From Chaetoceros tenuissimus (taxonomy: Eukaryota > Bacillariophyta > Thalassiosirophyceae > Chaetocerotales > Chaetocerotaceae), in the NCBI GenBank assembly GCA_021927905.1, contig BLLK01000047.1:2232001-2296000 (forward strand): a stretch of 64,000 nt of DNA, read 5' to 3'. Shown in pieces: positions 39,344 to 49,456 of this stretch (position 1 is its first letter; each line of letters starts with the position of its first letter). Position numbers and translations under genes: made by a program. The notes beneath the pieces are model-generated. The model was not told the origin of the DNA and searched no databases. It was given only the letters and a program-made list of their open reading frames with translations.

Positions 39344-40024
39344 TTCTTTCGTGGAAAAGAGAAAATGCAAAGTTAAGAAAGATTGCAAAGAGAATAAGTA
39401 TGTACTTAGATGTACGTTGATTCGATTTGATTTTCAGGAGCTGACTTCCCTTTGGCATCTAAAACAAACTTGACAGCATGCACGACCAGATTGAGGTAAA
39501 AGAGGTTCAGTAAAAGAAAATAGAAACTCAGGTGATCAAAAGTATTCTACATCCACCATTATCTTTAAAGAAAAAGATACCTATTCGCTGCTTACCATAA
39601 TGCTTCATGTAAACTCACTTCATTCAATTTTTTGTTTCAATTTCTAGTTCTTGGTTGTCCAAGAATGTTTAAAAAGTATAGTAACGAGACATTTGAATAA
39701 TTTTATAGACAAAGAATTCCAATGTGAATCCATTCTACAATTATGTTTTATGAAATCAGTATTAGGTTTTAGATGGTAACAATTTAGAACAGTCAAAATA
39801 GAAAAAAGCTTGATACTCTCTTCTACTTATTGCGTGATTCTACATGCAGCTTCTTACCGACAAGTCTAGACAGCTTTGATAATGATGTCGAGCATTGCAC
39901 TCAATCGGGGCTTCAGGTACTCCTTCATTGTCAGAAGCTAGTTAAAGTTATATTCATCCTTTCGGACTATCCCCCCTCTAGCAACAAAACTAAGTTCCTT
40001 AAATCTACATTCCCATCACGTCTT
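39344..40024. promoter_or_regulatory. Intergenic region upstream of the membrane glycoprotein gene
   Basis: About 680 bp between the start of the membrane-protein gene and the 3' end of the ARM-like gene (both minus strand). It probably holds the membrane-protein promoter and the ARM-like gene terminator. A 92-codon plus-strand frame at 39830-40108 overlaps the ARM-like gene antisense and is not supported. Confidence 0.35.
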
Positions 40025-41434
40025 CTATTCAACAAGTTTGACTGTGACAGACTCGTACAGATCTTGCTGGTTGAAAAGAGTATCCATGCATTTTTCATAT
40101 TCCTCTGATCTTAGCTTTGAGCCTTTTGTCTTTTCTGCATCCCTAACACCTGACTCTAATGTTAGTTCGATAACATCTTTTGCAAGCGAGAGCCAGTGAG
40201 GCATTTCATTATAATCATGGTAAAAGCATTCGTCAATAACTCGTTCGATAACATCTTTAATACCTTTGTTTTCAACAATACTAGTTCTACCCTCTACAAG
40301 CATCTCCTTCTTTTCATCCAATGATGGTAACAATAACGAAGCCATCATTGAAGAGTACTGGAGGACCGATGTAGACTCAGTTTCTAGGATCAACTGCAAA
40401 AAAGACTCGACATCATCAACATGACTACAAATCTTTTCTTTCATCATAGGGTCAACAACTATTGAACACAGTGCTTTGCATGCCTCGATAGCGACTTGGG
40501 ATTCATGTCTATCAATATCTGTCTCGTCATGAAGACCCATTCTAAGAGCAATATCCATGAGCCCAAGAAATGCTTCTTCTCCGAATGCTCTTCTTGCTGA
40601 ATTTGTATAGAAACAAATGCTTTGACATGCTTTACACGCTCGCTCAAGAATTTCCAGGTCGTCGGAAATAATCAATATTTTCTTGACGAACGTTACGATA
40701 TCTTGATGAGACTCGACGAGAGAAGCATTCTGTCTACTATTTGGTAAATTTGACAGCATTATGAGGAGGTTGATTGCTGCTTTCTTGACGGATTCATTCA
40801 TGTCAAACGATGGTTGTATCATCTCGATTCCACGTGATAAAAGCTTCTCAATCAATCCACTCTGGAGGTATGCACTGGACAAATGAACTGATCCATTTGC
40901 TGAATTAGCAATCAAAGATGATAATGCAATGATGGAATCAACGTTGAAGTCAAATCCATGAAGAGGAGGTAATTCCTTGGATACTTTTGCACCTTTTGCT
41001 TTGGACTCTCGACAAATGTTTGCCAAAATTCCAACAAGATAAGAGAGACACTCTTTGACAAATTCCAAGCAGTCTACCTGCAGGAGGTCTAGAATAATAT
41101 CAGGTAGTCTAGCTGGAAGATTTGCATTTTGATCACTAACCAAGTTGACTATTGCTTTAGCAATGAAGGAGACTACCGTGGTATTTCTAGAGTGCTCTAC
41201 CCCATCACCCATTGCAGAGGATAAAAGTTGGATACCATTATTCTCAATCAAGTGTGAACGTAATTCATTATTTGTTGTCAAAAGGAAGAGAGTTTTTGCA
41301 ACTGATGGCTGGTTACATAAACATAAAAGTGCACCGGGAACTCCATCTCTAATGAGATCGTTCACATTTGCATTGACATTTAGTTCATGAAGAGATGAGG
41401 CGAACTGCTCAATTATTTCAGCCAATTCTTTCAT
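40025..41434 (-). CDS. Armadillo/HEAT-like helical repeat protein
   Basis: 469 residues from ATG 41434; the longer frame begins with TTG. The whole protein is built of paired helices with Leu, Ile and Val spacing like armadillo repeats: GVPGALLCLCNQPSVAKTLF, NNGIQLLSSAMGDGVEH, VSFIAKAIVNLVSDQN, CLSYLVGILANICRES, VKKAAINLLIMLSNLP and AIEACKALCSIVVDP. Such folds bind other proteins. I cannot assign an orthologue; UNC-45-like chaperones or SMG-GDS-type exchange factors have similar repeats but their signature motifs are not evident. No signal peptide or membrane segment. Confidence 0.7.
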   Translation of the reverse strand: MKELAEIIEQFASSLHELNVNANVNDLIRDGVPGALLCLCNQPSVAKTLFLLTTNNELRSHLIENNGIQLLSSAMGDGVEHSRNTTVVSFIAKAIVNLVSDQNANLPARLPDIILDLLQVDCLEFVKECLSYLVGILANICRESKAKGAKVSKELPPLHGFDFNVDSIIALSSLIANSANGSVHLSSAYLQSGLIEKLLSRGIEMIQPSFDMNESVKKAAINLLIMLSNLPNSRQNASLVESHQDIVTFVKKILIISDDLEILERACKACQSICFYTNSARRAFGEEAFLGLMDIALRMGLHDETDIDRHESQVAIEACKALCSIVVDPMMKEKICSHVDDVESFLQLILETESTSVLQYSSMMASLLLPSLDEKKEMLVEGRTSIVENKGIKDVIERVIDECFYHDYNEMPHWLSLAKDVIELTLESGVRDAEKTKGSKLRSEEYEKCMDTLFNQQDLYESVTVKLVE

Positions 41435-41613
41435 ACTCAAAGCTAAATACAAGAAAGCAATTTATTTTGGATTTGAATCTTCTTTATCACTTGCATTTGA
41501 AAATCAAATTTCTCTTGGGTATGGGTATATATATAGAAAAGATGTTAGACTTTTGTACCCCAAATCAGGAAAAATCGATAACTAGCAAGAGGAGTGGTGA
41601 TAGCTTTTTTACA

Positions 41614-43155
41614 TTATCTAGCCAACAATAAAGTAGTCAAAACTCTTTTTCCATCACCGAGATCAGTGAGATATATTTCATGATGATCAGACTGATGCAA
41701 GAGTCTACCCTTCTCATAATGCCAATCTCGATTACTATCAAACTTTTCTATTTTTGTATCTCTAACTTGATTCAAACTTTCTTGGTCTTGATTAAAACTC
41801 CTTAGACGTCTGTTTTTGTTTTCAATTACACCGTATAGATTTTCCAAGTTTGCAAAGTCTACTTCGCTATCTGGCATCATATTATTTTTGTACCGGTAGG
41901 TATAGTCAAGGCAAGATCCAAGGTCTGGATTTGCTGCATTCTCGTCACGATGAGGTAAACCAAATCCATGACCAAGCTCATGACACATGACATATTGTCT
42001 TTCTGCATCAGTGGTTCCTGATTTACTTAAATAACTCTCATTCATTTTTGCAACTGAAGCAGCAATATTGCTACCTTCAAAGTAAACTTCATTGAGTCCT
42101 GTCCATCCTTTCATTCCATAAAAGTCATTGCATACTTTCAATATACCTCGTACTTTCTCGCACTGCGGATCCTCCTCTCCAATCTCTATGGTCAGACTAA
42201 GTGCATTGCTTTTGTTCCAGTCATTAACAGCTTGTACAAAGAATTTATCCCATTTCGGATTGAGAGAATTCCTAATCTTGAGTTTCAATCCCTTGCCTTT
42301 GTTACTCCATTTTGAGAAATTCCCTTGCGCAGATCCATTACCTTTCCCCCAGTCATTGTTAAAGTAGGGTGGTAAATCATCACTCGTCCCTCGGAGTCTA
42401 TCCCATATAGGCCCTCCAAACATCGCGACTCCAATGACTGCTCCGCCAATTATGATAAGCAACATGCCACTATATATCACTCTCCCTATAGCACATCGCT
42501 TAGGTCTATTTTGTCGATTTTCACGAGCAATTTGTATAGCTAATCTTTGTGAGTCACTAGATCTTAGCGGCCTATTTGCTGTAATCATGGCAGCGGTTTG
42601 CTCCTGTTCTTGTATAGCCCTTGCCATTTCTTCATCGGTCATCATAACTGGTTCATCATCATTTTCTTCTTGTGCTTGCAAACGCTTCGCAAATTCTTCA
42701 TCAGCCCATGTCTGCTCCATACGTTTAGCACACTGTTCATCGGAATCACGAGATGCAATCATTTCAATGGAAGGCTCATAGGTGAATCCTGAAACCGCAG
42801 TATTTGTAAGTGATGATCTTGCGTAATTGTCTGCCTTGGAAGTATCATTTGTCGACTGTGATTGAAAAAGATCTAGTTCTTGCTCTTGCTGCATTTGTCT
42901 CGCATTCTGTTTTTCCCGTTCTTGTTCTTCAGAAGACTTTACAATTGTTATACTAAGTGGGCTGCGTGGGCAAAGAGATTCTTCTTCCTCTCTCTGTAAC
43001 TGTCGAGCATATTGAGCATCCCGTTCCTCCTGCGGTAGCTGCTGTGCGAACCCTTCTTCATCCTCTTCCATAGAAAACTCAAAGGTGATTCCCAGTGGAC
43101 AGTGAATGACCTCAGGAGATGGCGGTGCAGATGGTGTCGGTTGATTCTTCGTCAT
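41614..43155 (-). CDS. Membrane-anchored zincin metalloprotease with UIM-like repeats
   Basis: 513 residues. The N-terminal ~215 residues are cytosolic and carry several short helices of the form DxxxAxxLQxxEE: AQYARQLQREEEES, AKRMEQTWADEEFAKRLQAQEEND and DEEMARAIQEQEQT, much like ubiquitin-interacting motifs. One membrane helix (~228-250, VIYSGMLLIIIGGAVIGVAM) follows. The outer part has a zinc-protease domain with HELGHGFGLPHRDE near residue 390: the metzincin HExxHxxGxxH triad, followed by MMPDSEVDF, whose Met may be the Met-turn. Two upstream strands (LKLKIRNSLNPKWDKFFVQA, ALSLTIEIG) suit a matrixin-like fold. The type II orientation with UIMs at the cytosolic face is unusual. It is probably a secretory-pathway protease whose turnover or sorting is ubiquitin-linked. 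Confidence 0.78.
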   Translation of the reverse strand: MTKNQPTPSAPPSPEVIHCPLGITFEFSMEEDEEGFAQQLPQEERDAQYARQLQREEEESLCPRSPLSITIVKSSEEQEREKQNARQMQQEQELDLFQSQSTNDTSKADNYARSSLTNTAVSGFTYEPSIEMIASRDSDEQCAKRMEQTWADEEFAKRLQAQEENDDEPVMMTDEEMARAIQEQEQTAAMITANRPLRSSDSQRLAIQIARENRQNRPKRCAIGRVIYSGMLLIIIGGAVIGVAMFGGPIWDRLRGTSDDLPPYFNNDWGKGNGSAQGNFSKWSNKGKGLKLKIRNSLNPKWDKFFVQAVNDWNKSNALSLTIEIGEEDPQCEKVRGILKVCNDFYGMKGWTGLNEVYFEGSNIAASVAKMNESYLSKSGTTDAERQYVMCHELGHGFGLPHRDENAANPDLGSCLDYTYRYKNNMMPDSEVDFANLENLYGVIENKNRRLRSFNQDQESLNQVRDTKIEKFDSNRDWHYEKGRLLHQSDHHEIYLTDLGDGKRVLTTLLLAR

Positions 43156-43629
43156 CTTGATATTTACAACTATGGGAAGATCTTAAAGGCAATACGGAAA
43201 CTATGACAGCCAATTTTTCACTTTTACCTATTGGACAGGTAAATATTTTATAAATCTTCTACTTACAAAAGAGTGAAAGAGGTGTTCCCTCACTAAATTG
43301 TTGTTCTTTCATTCGTTTGATGTGTGATCTAATTTTTTTTCTCACAAAATCAAACAGTCGTTTTGTACTGGTCCTTAAGCTATTTTGGTTACATTTTAAA
43401 TCGAATCTGTGCCAATCCCCCAAGAAGAAGAGGGACGAGGGGAGGGGGAAATAGCTGAAAAAGGTAAATAGTGAACCAACCTTTTTGTTCGAAGTTCACT
43501 GCTCACTGCTGTAAATAGTTGTGAATACACTATAATGAATAGTGCCGTTCTATATCAATCGTTTCATTAAGCTCATCTAAAAACATACTTCAAGAACTCT
43601 GATATAGATAAAAAATATAACACAATAAG
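43156..43629. promoter_or_regulatory. Divergent intergenic region
   Basis: About 470 bp between the starts of the zincin and YJU2 genes. A purine-rich tract (GAAGAAGAGGGACGAGGGGAGGGGG) lies at ~43424-43449, the most G-rich patch in this part. No gene recognised. Confidence 0.4.
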
Positions 43630-44565
43630 ATGGGAGAAAGAAAGGTCCTCAACAAATACATCCCACATGATTTTGATCCAAAGCTTGTCCCGCGCAGCAA
43701 AAAGCCAAAAGATGAACTCGTGTCAGTACGAATGATGCTTCCATTCACTATTCAGTGTTCCACTTGTTCTAGTTTCATGTATCGTGGTCGAAAATTTAAT
43801 TCTAAAAAGGAAAATGTCAAGGGCGCCGAAGGGAAATATCTTGGTATCCAAAGATATAGATTTTATCTGAAATGTGCTGCTTGTAGTCGACCCCTTACGT
43901 TTCTAACTGATCCAGAAAATGCAGATTATGAAATGGAAACGGGTGGTACGAGGACATATGAAGTTCATAAAGATCGAGATCGAATCAAGGAAGAAATGGA
44001 GAAAGAAGAAGAAAAGAATGAAAAGGAGGATCCTATGAAAGCTTTGGAGAATAGAGTCTTGGCGAGTCAGAAAGAAATGGCTGACTTGGACAATCTTGAT
44101 GAAATCAAAGCTATGAATATGCGTCATTTGAAAATGATGGCAAACAGAGAAAATGGAAATAATGAAGATGCTACAACAAGGATTTTAAATGCACACCATA
44201 AACCTCTCGAAGAGACAAATGATCCTATAGAGCTAGATGAAGAAGATGAAGAACTCATCAAGAGTATCAAGTTTGGACAAAAGAAACCTAATAGTAGCAT
44301 AACAAGGTTGACAGAACAACAGGAGCAAGAGCTTGAACTCCGCCGACAACGAGAATTGAAACTTCTGGAGGAGCAGCAAAAAGATTTGGCTAGCAAAATC
44401 AATGTAGAAAAGAAAGCACCAGTTGCAAAACTCAACCCTCTCATCAAAGTAAAGCGGAAACGAAAAGTGGAAGAAAAGGTGGAAAAGAAACAAAAAGTTG
44501 AGGAACCAGCAGCTCCTTCTCTTGGCCTTCTTGCAGGATATGGAAGTGATTCAGACTCGGATTGA
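43630..44565 (+). CDS. YJU2: Pre-mRNA splicing factor YJU2/CWC16
   Basis: 311 residues, one exon. The start MGERKVLNKYIPHDFDPKLVPR is the conserved YJU2 beginning. Zinc ligands appear as CSTC (~43-46) and CAAC (~81-84), around the signature MYRGRKFNSKKE and KYLGIQRYRFYLKC. The block ADYEMETGGTRTYE ends the conserved half. The C-terminal half is charged coiled coil with a basic KVKRKRKVEEKVEKK nuclear signal. YJU2 joins the activated spliceosome with the NineTeen complex and promotes branching. The kept N-terminal MGERK and GGTRTYE distinguish it from the sister CCDC130/Saf4 group. Confidence 0.95.
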   Translation: MGERKVLNKYIPHDFDPKLVPRSKKPKDELVSVRMMLPFTIQCSTCSSFMYRGRKFNSKKENVKGAEGKYLGIQRYRFYLKCAACSRPLTFLTDPENADYEMETGGTRTYEVHKDRDRIKEEMEKEEEKNEKEDPMKALENRVLASQKEMADLDNLDEIKAMNMRHLKMMANRENGNNEDATTRILNAHHKPLEETNDPIELDEEDEELIKSIKFGQKKPNSSITRLTEQQEQELELRRQRELKLLEEQQKDLASKINVEKKAPVAKLNPLIKVKRKRKVEEKVEKKQKVEEPAAPSLGLLAGYGSDSDSD

Positions 44566-45016
44566 GATTTACACCGAAACATAGCTTGATATTTTTAACC
44601 TAATTTATTTTATTTCATTTATAGACTTTTTCCTCCATCGATTCGATTCACTTATAAATTCACGATGCTTGAAACATGAAAGACTATATATTTTGAATGC
44701 TTACAGCTCCAACCGATAGCGGTTTCTATGGATCACTTTTTAAGCTTTTAAGAAGAAATGGAAATTAGAATTTTTCTAGATAGTTCTGTCACTAAAATAG
44801 TCATATCACTAAAACAATCTAGTCATTGACCTCTGTCAACTCTCCGTTGGGAAAACCGTGTACATAGATTCCATACGAAGAAATATCTTTACTCGTGGTG
44901 TTCTTTTCCACTCACTCTTTCATACTCATTAATTACGATTTTGTTCCATAAATAGAAACAGAAACAGCATTTGAAAAAGTATCACTCCAGCAACAAAATA
45001 GAACAGGCAAGAGAAC
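44566..45016. promoter_or_regulatory. Intergenic region
   Basis: About 450 bp, AT-rich, between the YJU2 stop and the small three-exon gene. It should hold that gene's promoter. Nothing else is recognisable. Confidence 0.35.
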
Positions 45017-45587
45017 ATGTCAGCGCGTAATCTGGATACAACATTTGCAACACAAAACAGCATCGATGCAGGAGGAGATCATGGAGTGAACACACCAATA
45101 AATGTAGCTACCATCAGTTCAGGCTTTGAAAAGGGAGATTTTCTTGTGAGAGAAGAGAAAGGCCAGCGTGTATACTTTGACTTCTTTGAGGAGGCCTTTA
45201 ACTACCTTGCTAATAAGGGCTATGCTAGAATGAAAGATGCTGATTCGGAAGACTGGATGGATGCAGGTAAATATTTATTGTCTATCGCGCTGCTCTCCCT
45301 TCAGCCTTCAGGTGACCATGCACTAACATAACTTCATCTTCTTATAGTAAATACCGCTCATTCAAGTATCCCGAATGGGACCAGATACAACACCGGCGTT
45401 TTGTTGATGGTGTTGAGTAAACCAGTAGATCCACGAGTTCTTATCAATAGTTATCCTTCGCAGATAACTTCTACTAAAAATGCAGGTATGTGCTTGATTT
45501 TTATGGGAGAAAATCCATCTTTATGTCCACTAATATCTAAACACAATCACCTTCAATGCAGATGATAATGACAGTGCTCTTGTTTAG
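45017..45587 (+). CDS. Small soluble protein of unknown function (3 exons)
   Basis: Model join(45017..45266, 45348..45485, 45562..45587), 137 residues; introns of 81 and 76 nt, GT-AG, both phase 1. The last exon codes only for a few residues (DDNDSALV after a split Asp codon). The protein has no signal peptide. It contains DFLVREEKGQRVYFDFFEEAFNYLANKGYARM, an alternation of strand and helix that looks like a compact folded domain, and a loop NGTRYNTGVLLMVLSKPVDPRVL. I do not recognise the family. The good splice sites, phase agreement and steady codon use support a real gene. Confidence 0.6.
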
Positions 45588-45794
45588 ATCAAGGAGATTG
45601 TCACAGCAAAGGCGGGAGTTTTCATGAACAGATTTATACCTTTTGTAAAGTTCAGATGGTTGATTATTGCAAATATTCGTACGTTTCTTGAGCCATACTC
45701 TCAGAGTGATTTTTAAAAGGAATACAAACATGCACGAAGTTTCAATTTCAATAAATTCTAGAGCAACTATGATCAATATTACGTATATATATTT

Positions 45795-47279
45795 CTAATT
45801 TGAAACATGCTTTTGGAGAATTTTACCAAGGTCCGTGGCTGGTGATTTCGCAAAACGGGCTTTTGAAGATACAGCCAGAATATCTGTCCAATACCCCATC
45901 TTGTATTCCTCTGAAGGAAATCTATCTTCAAGATTATAGTACCACATACAAAATTCTTTCAAATTATCGAAGGGAATATTGTTGCGGTCAAATTTGTTCA
46001 AGTAGCCTCCATTATCAGGACTTTTTGGATGACCTATATTCTCCATTGCGAAAAGTTGATAATCATTCTTTGCAAGGAACTCCAAGATTTCAACTGGCTT
46101 TGCGCATTTCTCAGTGGCATCATTCATAAAATCCATTCCTTTTGGCCAAAATTCAAGCAAAATGGTGTCAGCTTTTTGGTTTTCAATAGTACTGTGTAGA
46201 CCAGAAAACACAACTGGTTCAAAGCCTTGAGTATCAATCTTCAATGCATACATGAAATCTATATCGTTCGTAGTTTTGTTTCCTGCCATTTCACGAGCAA
46301 AGTCCTTTGTGGCCGTGATCTTGTTGGATATAATGTCATCAATAGCAACGGACTGGACCTTTACAATATCTTTATCAGAAGAAAATGTATTGTTTGAAGA
46401 AAATTTCGACATCGTCCAAATATCTATTGATCCTCCAACATGATCACCAGTACCACCACCTGATGAAAAATCAAGTTCTTTCCCAGTCTCATTAGATGCT
46501 GCCATTTGGAAGTACCGAACATTCTTCAAAACTGATTTATCTGTTTTTTCAAATTTCCTCATGATTCTTTTTTGTGAGTTTGGACTTGGTTCAACACAGT
46601 ATGCTTGTAAATCATTCCTTGCAATTTTTAGACATTGGTCTGCAGAGTGCATTCCTACTTCCATCAAATTCATGGTAATATTACTATTTTCATTTCGATA
46701 AGCAACTGCTTCTTGAACCAGTAATTTCCAAACTACATCAGCTGTGAAAAGGTCTCTATTTCCACTCATCACCAAATCAGAATTAATCTTGTGCGCAGAC
46801 GTGCTATTTTGCTTCGTCACAGTTGCAGTTGCCATCTTTGCCTTTTCATCATTTGTTTCACCTTCATCAGCAGTGGCGATACTTTCTTCTTGGTTCACTT
46901 CATTTCCCTTTACATCTTCTTGTCCATCCTCATCTGCATCTATTCCATCCTCATCTGCATCTACTACGCCATCTTCATTTCCATCCTCATCTGCATCTAC
47001 GCCATCTTCATCCTCCTCATCCCTTGAAAAAGAACCTGACTTATCATAATATGGTGCTGGTGGGGTCCAGGCAGGCAATGGAATCCTGTCAACCTGTTCG
47101 AATTCATAGGAATGTGATTTCTCTTGGTTCGAAGAAAAATCTAGGGTTTCTCTGGAGTTGTCTTCTATTGTTGTGATGTATAACATGAGCAACATAATCA
47201 TGATTGGTAAAATGCGACCCAAGAGGGTAGCATTAGCATTCTTTTTCCCTTTCTTTGATAACGACTTGATTTTCGGCAT
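45795..47279 (-). CDS. FkbM-type methyltransferase, type II membrane protein
   Basis: 494 residues from ATG 47279; the longer frame begins with TTG. A basic N-terminus (MPKIKSLSKKGKKNANA) and one hydrophobic segment (ILPIMIMLLMLYITTI) give a type II Golgi-like anchor. Residues ~90-130 contain three tandem copies of an acidic (D)ADEDGxxD unit, which may bind calcium or simply extend a stem. The catalytic part begins at MNLMEVGMHSADQCLKIA (SAM motif I region), then AYCVEPSPNSQKRIMRKF, VRYFQMAASNETG, and FMYALKIDTQGFEPVVFSGL with ILLEF, the FkbM hallmarks. FkbM enzymes O-methylate sugars or natural products. A sugar target is plausible for a Golgi form, but this is inferred. Confidence 0.85.
   Translation of the reverse strand: MPKIKSLSKKGKKNANATLLGRILPIMIMLLMLYITTIEDNSRETLDFSSNQEKSHSYEFEQVDRIPLPAWTPPAPYYDKSGSFSRDEEDEDGVDADEDGNEDGVVDADEDGIDADEDGQEDVKGNEVNQEESIATADEGETNDEKAKMATATVTKQNSTSAHKINSDLVMSGNRDLFTADVVWKLLVQEAVAYRNENSNITMNLMEVGMHSADQCLKIARNDLQAYCVEPSPNSQKRIMRKFEKTDKSVLKNVRYFQMAASNETGKELDFSSGGGTGDHVGGSIDIWTMSKFSSNNTFSSDKDIVKVQSVAIDDIISNKITATKDFAREMAGNKTTNDIDFMYALKIDTQGFEPVVFSGLHSTIENQKADTILLEFWPKGMDFMNDATEKCAKPVEILEFLAKNDYQLFAMENIGHPKSPDNGGYLNKFDRNNIPFDNLKEFCMWYYNLEDRFPSEEYKMGYWTDILAVSSKARFAKSPATDLGKILQKHVSN
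46920..47010. repeat. GAxGAxGG-like coding repeat (acidic ADEDG units)
   Basis: Within the FkbM gene, the plus strand reads repeated CATCCTCATCTGCATCTA-type units encoding tandem (D)ADEDG on the minus strand. About four imperfect copies are present with 12- to 18-bp periods, a likely site of length change between alleles. Confidence 0.6.
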
Positions 47280-47291
47280 ACTAGTTCTCAA

Positions 47292-47696
47292 GCTAGATAC
47301 TATATGTTTAAATTTGAACAGAGCAGCTTGTATAATTACGAGAAAGTCAAAGTAAACGCTCTTCTATTGACTTAGTTGAGTGTACGTATGCTGTCTCTTT
47401 TGTTTTTTGTATTCATAATAACGGATACACTCCAGATACTTGGGAGTACGAGAGAAGGTAGGAGCAGCGGGCACGTCCGCCAATATTGTTCGATTCCCGC
47501 AGCTGGAACTTTGAGCTGAATTTATCCGACCAAAAAAAAAGCATCCGATCTTTTTGTTTACTCAATACTGATCCCATAATTTACATACTAGGTATTTAAT
47601 AGTCGTTGCCATAGTGTCGTTTTGTTTTCTCATAAAAGTGATTGAGAAGAATTCAGATGGTCAGACAGAAACTAGAGATATTTAGCACTAATTACA
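47292..47696. other. Intergenic stretch
   Basis: About 400 bp between the start of the FkbM gene and the 3' end of the tubulin cofactor gene (both minus strand). It contains a tRNA-like TTCGATTCCCGC word at ~47495, which I rejected as a tRNA (see rejected list). The FkbM promoter should be here. Confidence 0.35.
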
Positions 47697-49086
47697 TTAC
47701 AATTCATCTTCTGAGGAATCTTCATCGTCATTGCCATCTGTATTCGTTTCATCCATTCCAAGATTTTGCTCCTCAGCGCTCTCCGCACCCAAGGCATTCT
47801 CTTCAATGTTTGTCTCACTTAGGAAGAAATTATCAAAACTTTCAATAAGTCTCTTCACTTCATTATCTTCTCCAAACTCCTTTTCTGTATACACTTCAAA
47901 ATTTGGAGACTTGATGTTATTCTTGAGCCAGAAGAAATCCTTGACGTCCCAGTACAAATTTACACCAGCGTCAAAGTCTTCGCTGTATTTCTTCTCAAAA
48001 TCTTTTTGATAAAACTTCATTTCTTTGGAACCTTCAATAATTGGACCTGATGCACAATGAATTACAAAGGAAACAGATGTACAGTCATGAATGCGCAATT
48101 GACGACTAAATGGAATTTGAAGGAGAGTATTTGTACAGTTTGTAACATGAACTGGTCCATGAATGGCAGATTCAATTTTGATGCTACTATTCGTTGCTTG
48201 AATCACATGTACAGAGTTGTAGAGTCCATGTCTAATAGAACCATAACGCAAGAGTTTGGAACAATTAGAGATTTGATCAAGAAAAAAATCAAAAGAGACA
48301 AAATCCATACGAGTACTGTACTTACACTTGAATCTCACAATTGGTAATATCTTGAATGAGAAATGCCTTTGCATCGGTAAAAGCCTTTTCACAAGATATT
48401 CTTTGAACCTGACTCTTGTCCTCTTTACTTTGAATTTGAATAGATCCATCTGCCTCCACTACAATGACCGAATCAGCTTGTTTCGACAGCGTGAGTCCAT
48501 CAAATGACAGCATATCGTCATGATCATTTTTCTCTTGTTCATTCGAATCTAGCTTTTCTTCATCCTCCTCCATTTCCTCCATTATAACACCATTTGCATT
48601 ATGCTTGGCCATGTAAGCATGATATCTCTTGAAGCGAAATTTTTCTTTTGGTACAATGATGCTTCGTATTTCATCCACTCTAGTTTTTAGTTCCTGTAAA
48701 TCAACATTGATCAACCTGACATCTCCTATCGGCAATTCTGGTAATTCATTCTGATCAAACCATTGAGTCAAAATCTGCTTTTGAAATTTATTCGAACGAT
48801 TACAGAAATGATTTAAACTCTTGATTTGTAGTTGAATCCTATTCAAGTCCTCCAATGCTTCGTTCCGTTGTTGAGCGGTCACAAATTCTTTTCCCGATTC
48901 TTGGCCTATGAGTAGCGATAGACTTTGCTGTATTGATTGAGTCTGTTGCTTGAATGATTGCCAGAATTCTTTTCGTTGATTTTGTAGATGAACATCGAGT
49001 TTTTGTGATTCTTCTTGGAGTTTGTCAAGACGGGCTTTTTGCGATGCAAGGAATTGGGCTTCTCGATCTACTTGCTGATTGCTCAT
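47697..49086 (-). CDS. TBCC: Tubulin-specific chaperone C (TBCC) (2 exons)
   Basis: Model complement(join(47697..48231, 48326..49086)), 431 residues; the 94-nt intron has GTAAGT and ATTAG and splits a Val codon. The N-terminal ~110 residues are coiled coil (REAQFLASQKARLDKLQEES). The TBCC/C-CAP beta-helix follows, with VHVTNCTNTLLQIPFSRQLRIHDCTSVSFVIHCASGPIIEG. The end of the domain has YWDVKDFFWLKNNIKSPNF, matching the DDFQWL/SPNW ending of cofactor C. TBCC with cofactors D and E triggers GTP hydrolysis in beta-tubulin when dimers are made. The catalytic Arg of the family probably corresponds to the one in FSRQLRIHD. An acidic tail (DDEDSSEDEL) is extra. Confidence 0.9.
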
Positions 49087-49456
49087 GTTATTACTAGCTA
49101 GATGGTGATGTAGATGTTAGAATGGAGGTGTCTATCGACTGGAGCAGTGGTTATTACAACAAGCCATAACATTCACTCCAAAAAAGAGAGAGAAGAGATG
49201 GTTGAGTAAAATGGTGGTAGACGTACTATACGAGATTATGCAGGTACATTTTTGTCTTCAAAATTTTGAATGCCCTTTAATGACACTGGTCTTAAGACAC
49301 TTTTAAAAATATAGTAGGTTGTGTATCCACCACAAAACCTCAACACACACGAGAAAGGAACTCTAAGGTATCACCCATCACCATCAATAGATATCGATAC
49401 ATTGAAAATACTATAGGTATTTGATAGCATCAATACTAAACTTTCCACTCATAACC
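49087..49456. promoter_or_regulatory. Divergent intergenic region
   Basis: About 370 bp between the starts of the TBCC and beta-helix genes; both promoters are expected here. No repeat or RNA gene seen. Confidence 0.35.

Noticed and set aside
47440-47520. tRNA-like T-loop word (GTTCGATTCCCGC)
   Set aside because: The five bases before the loop do not pair with the five after it, and no D-arm or anticodon arm could be drawn around it.
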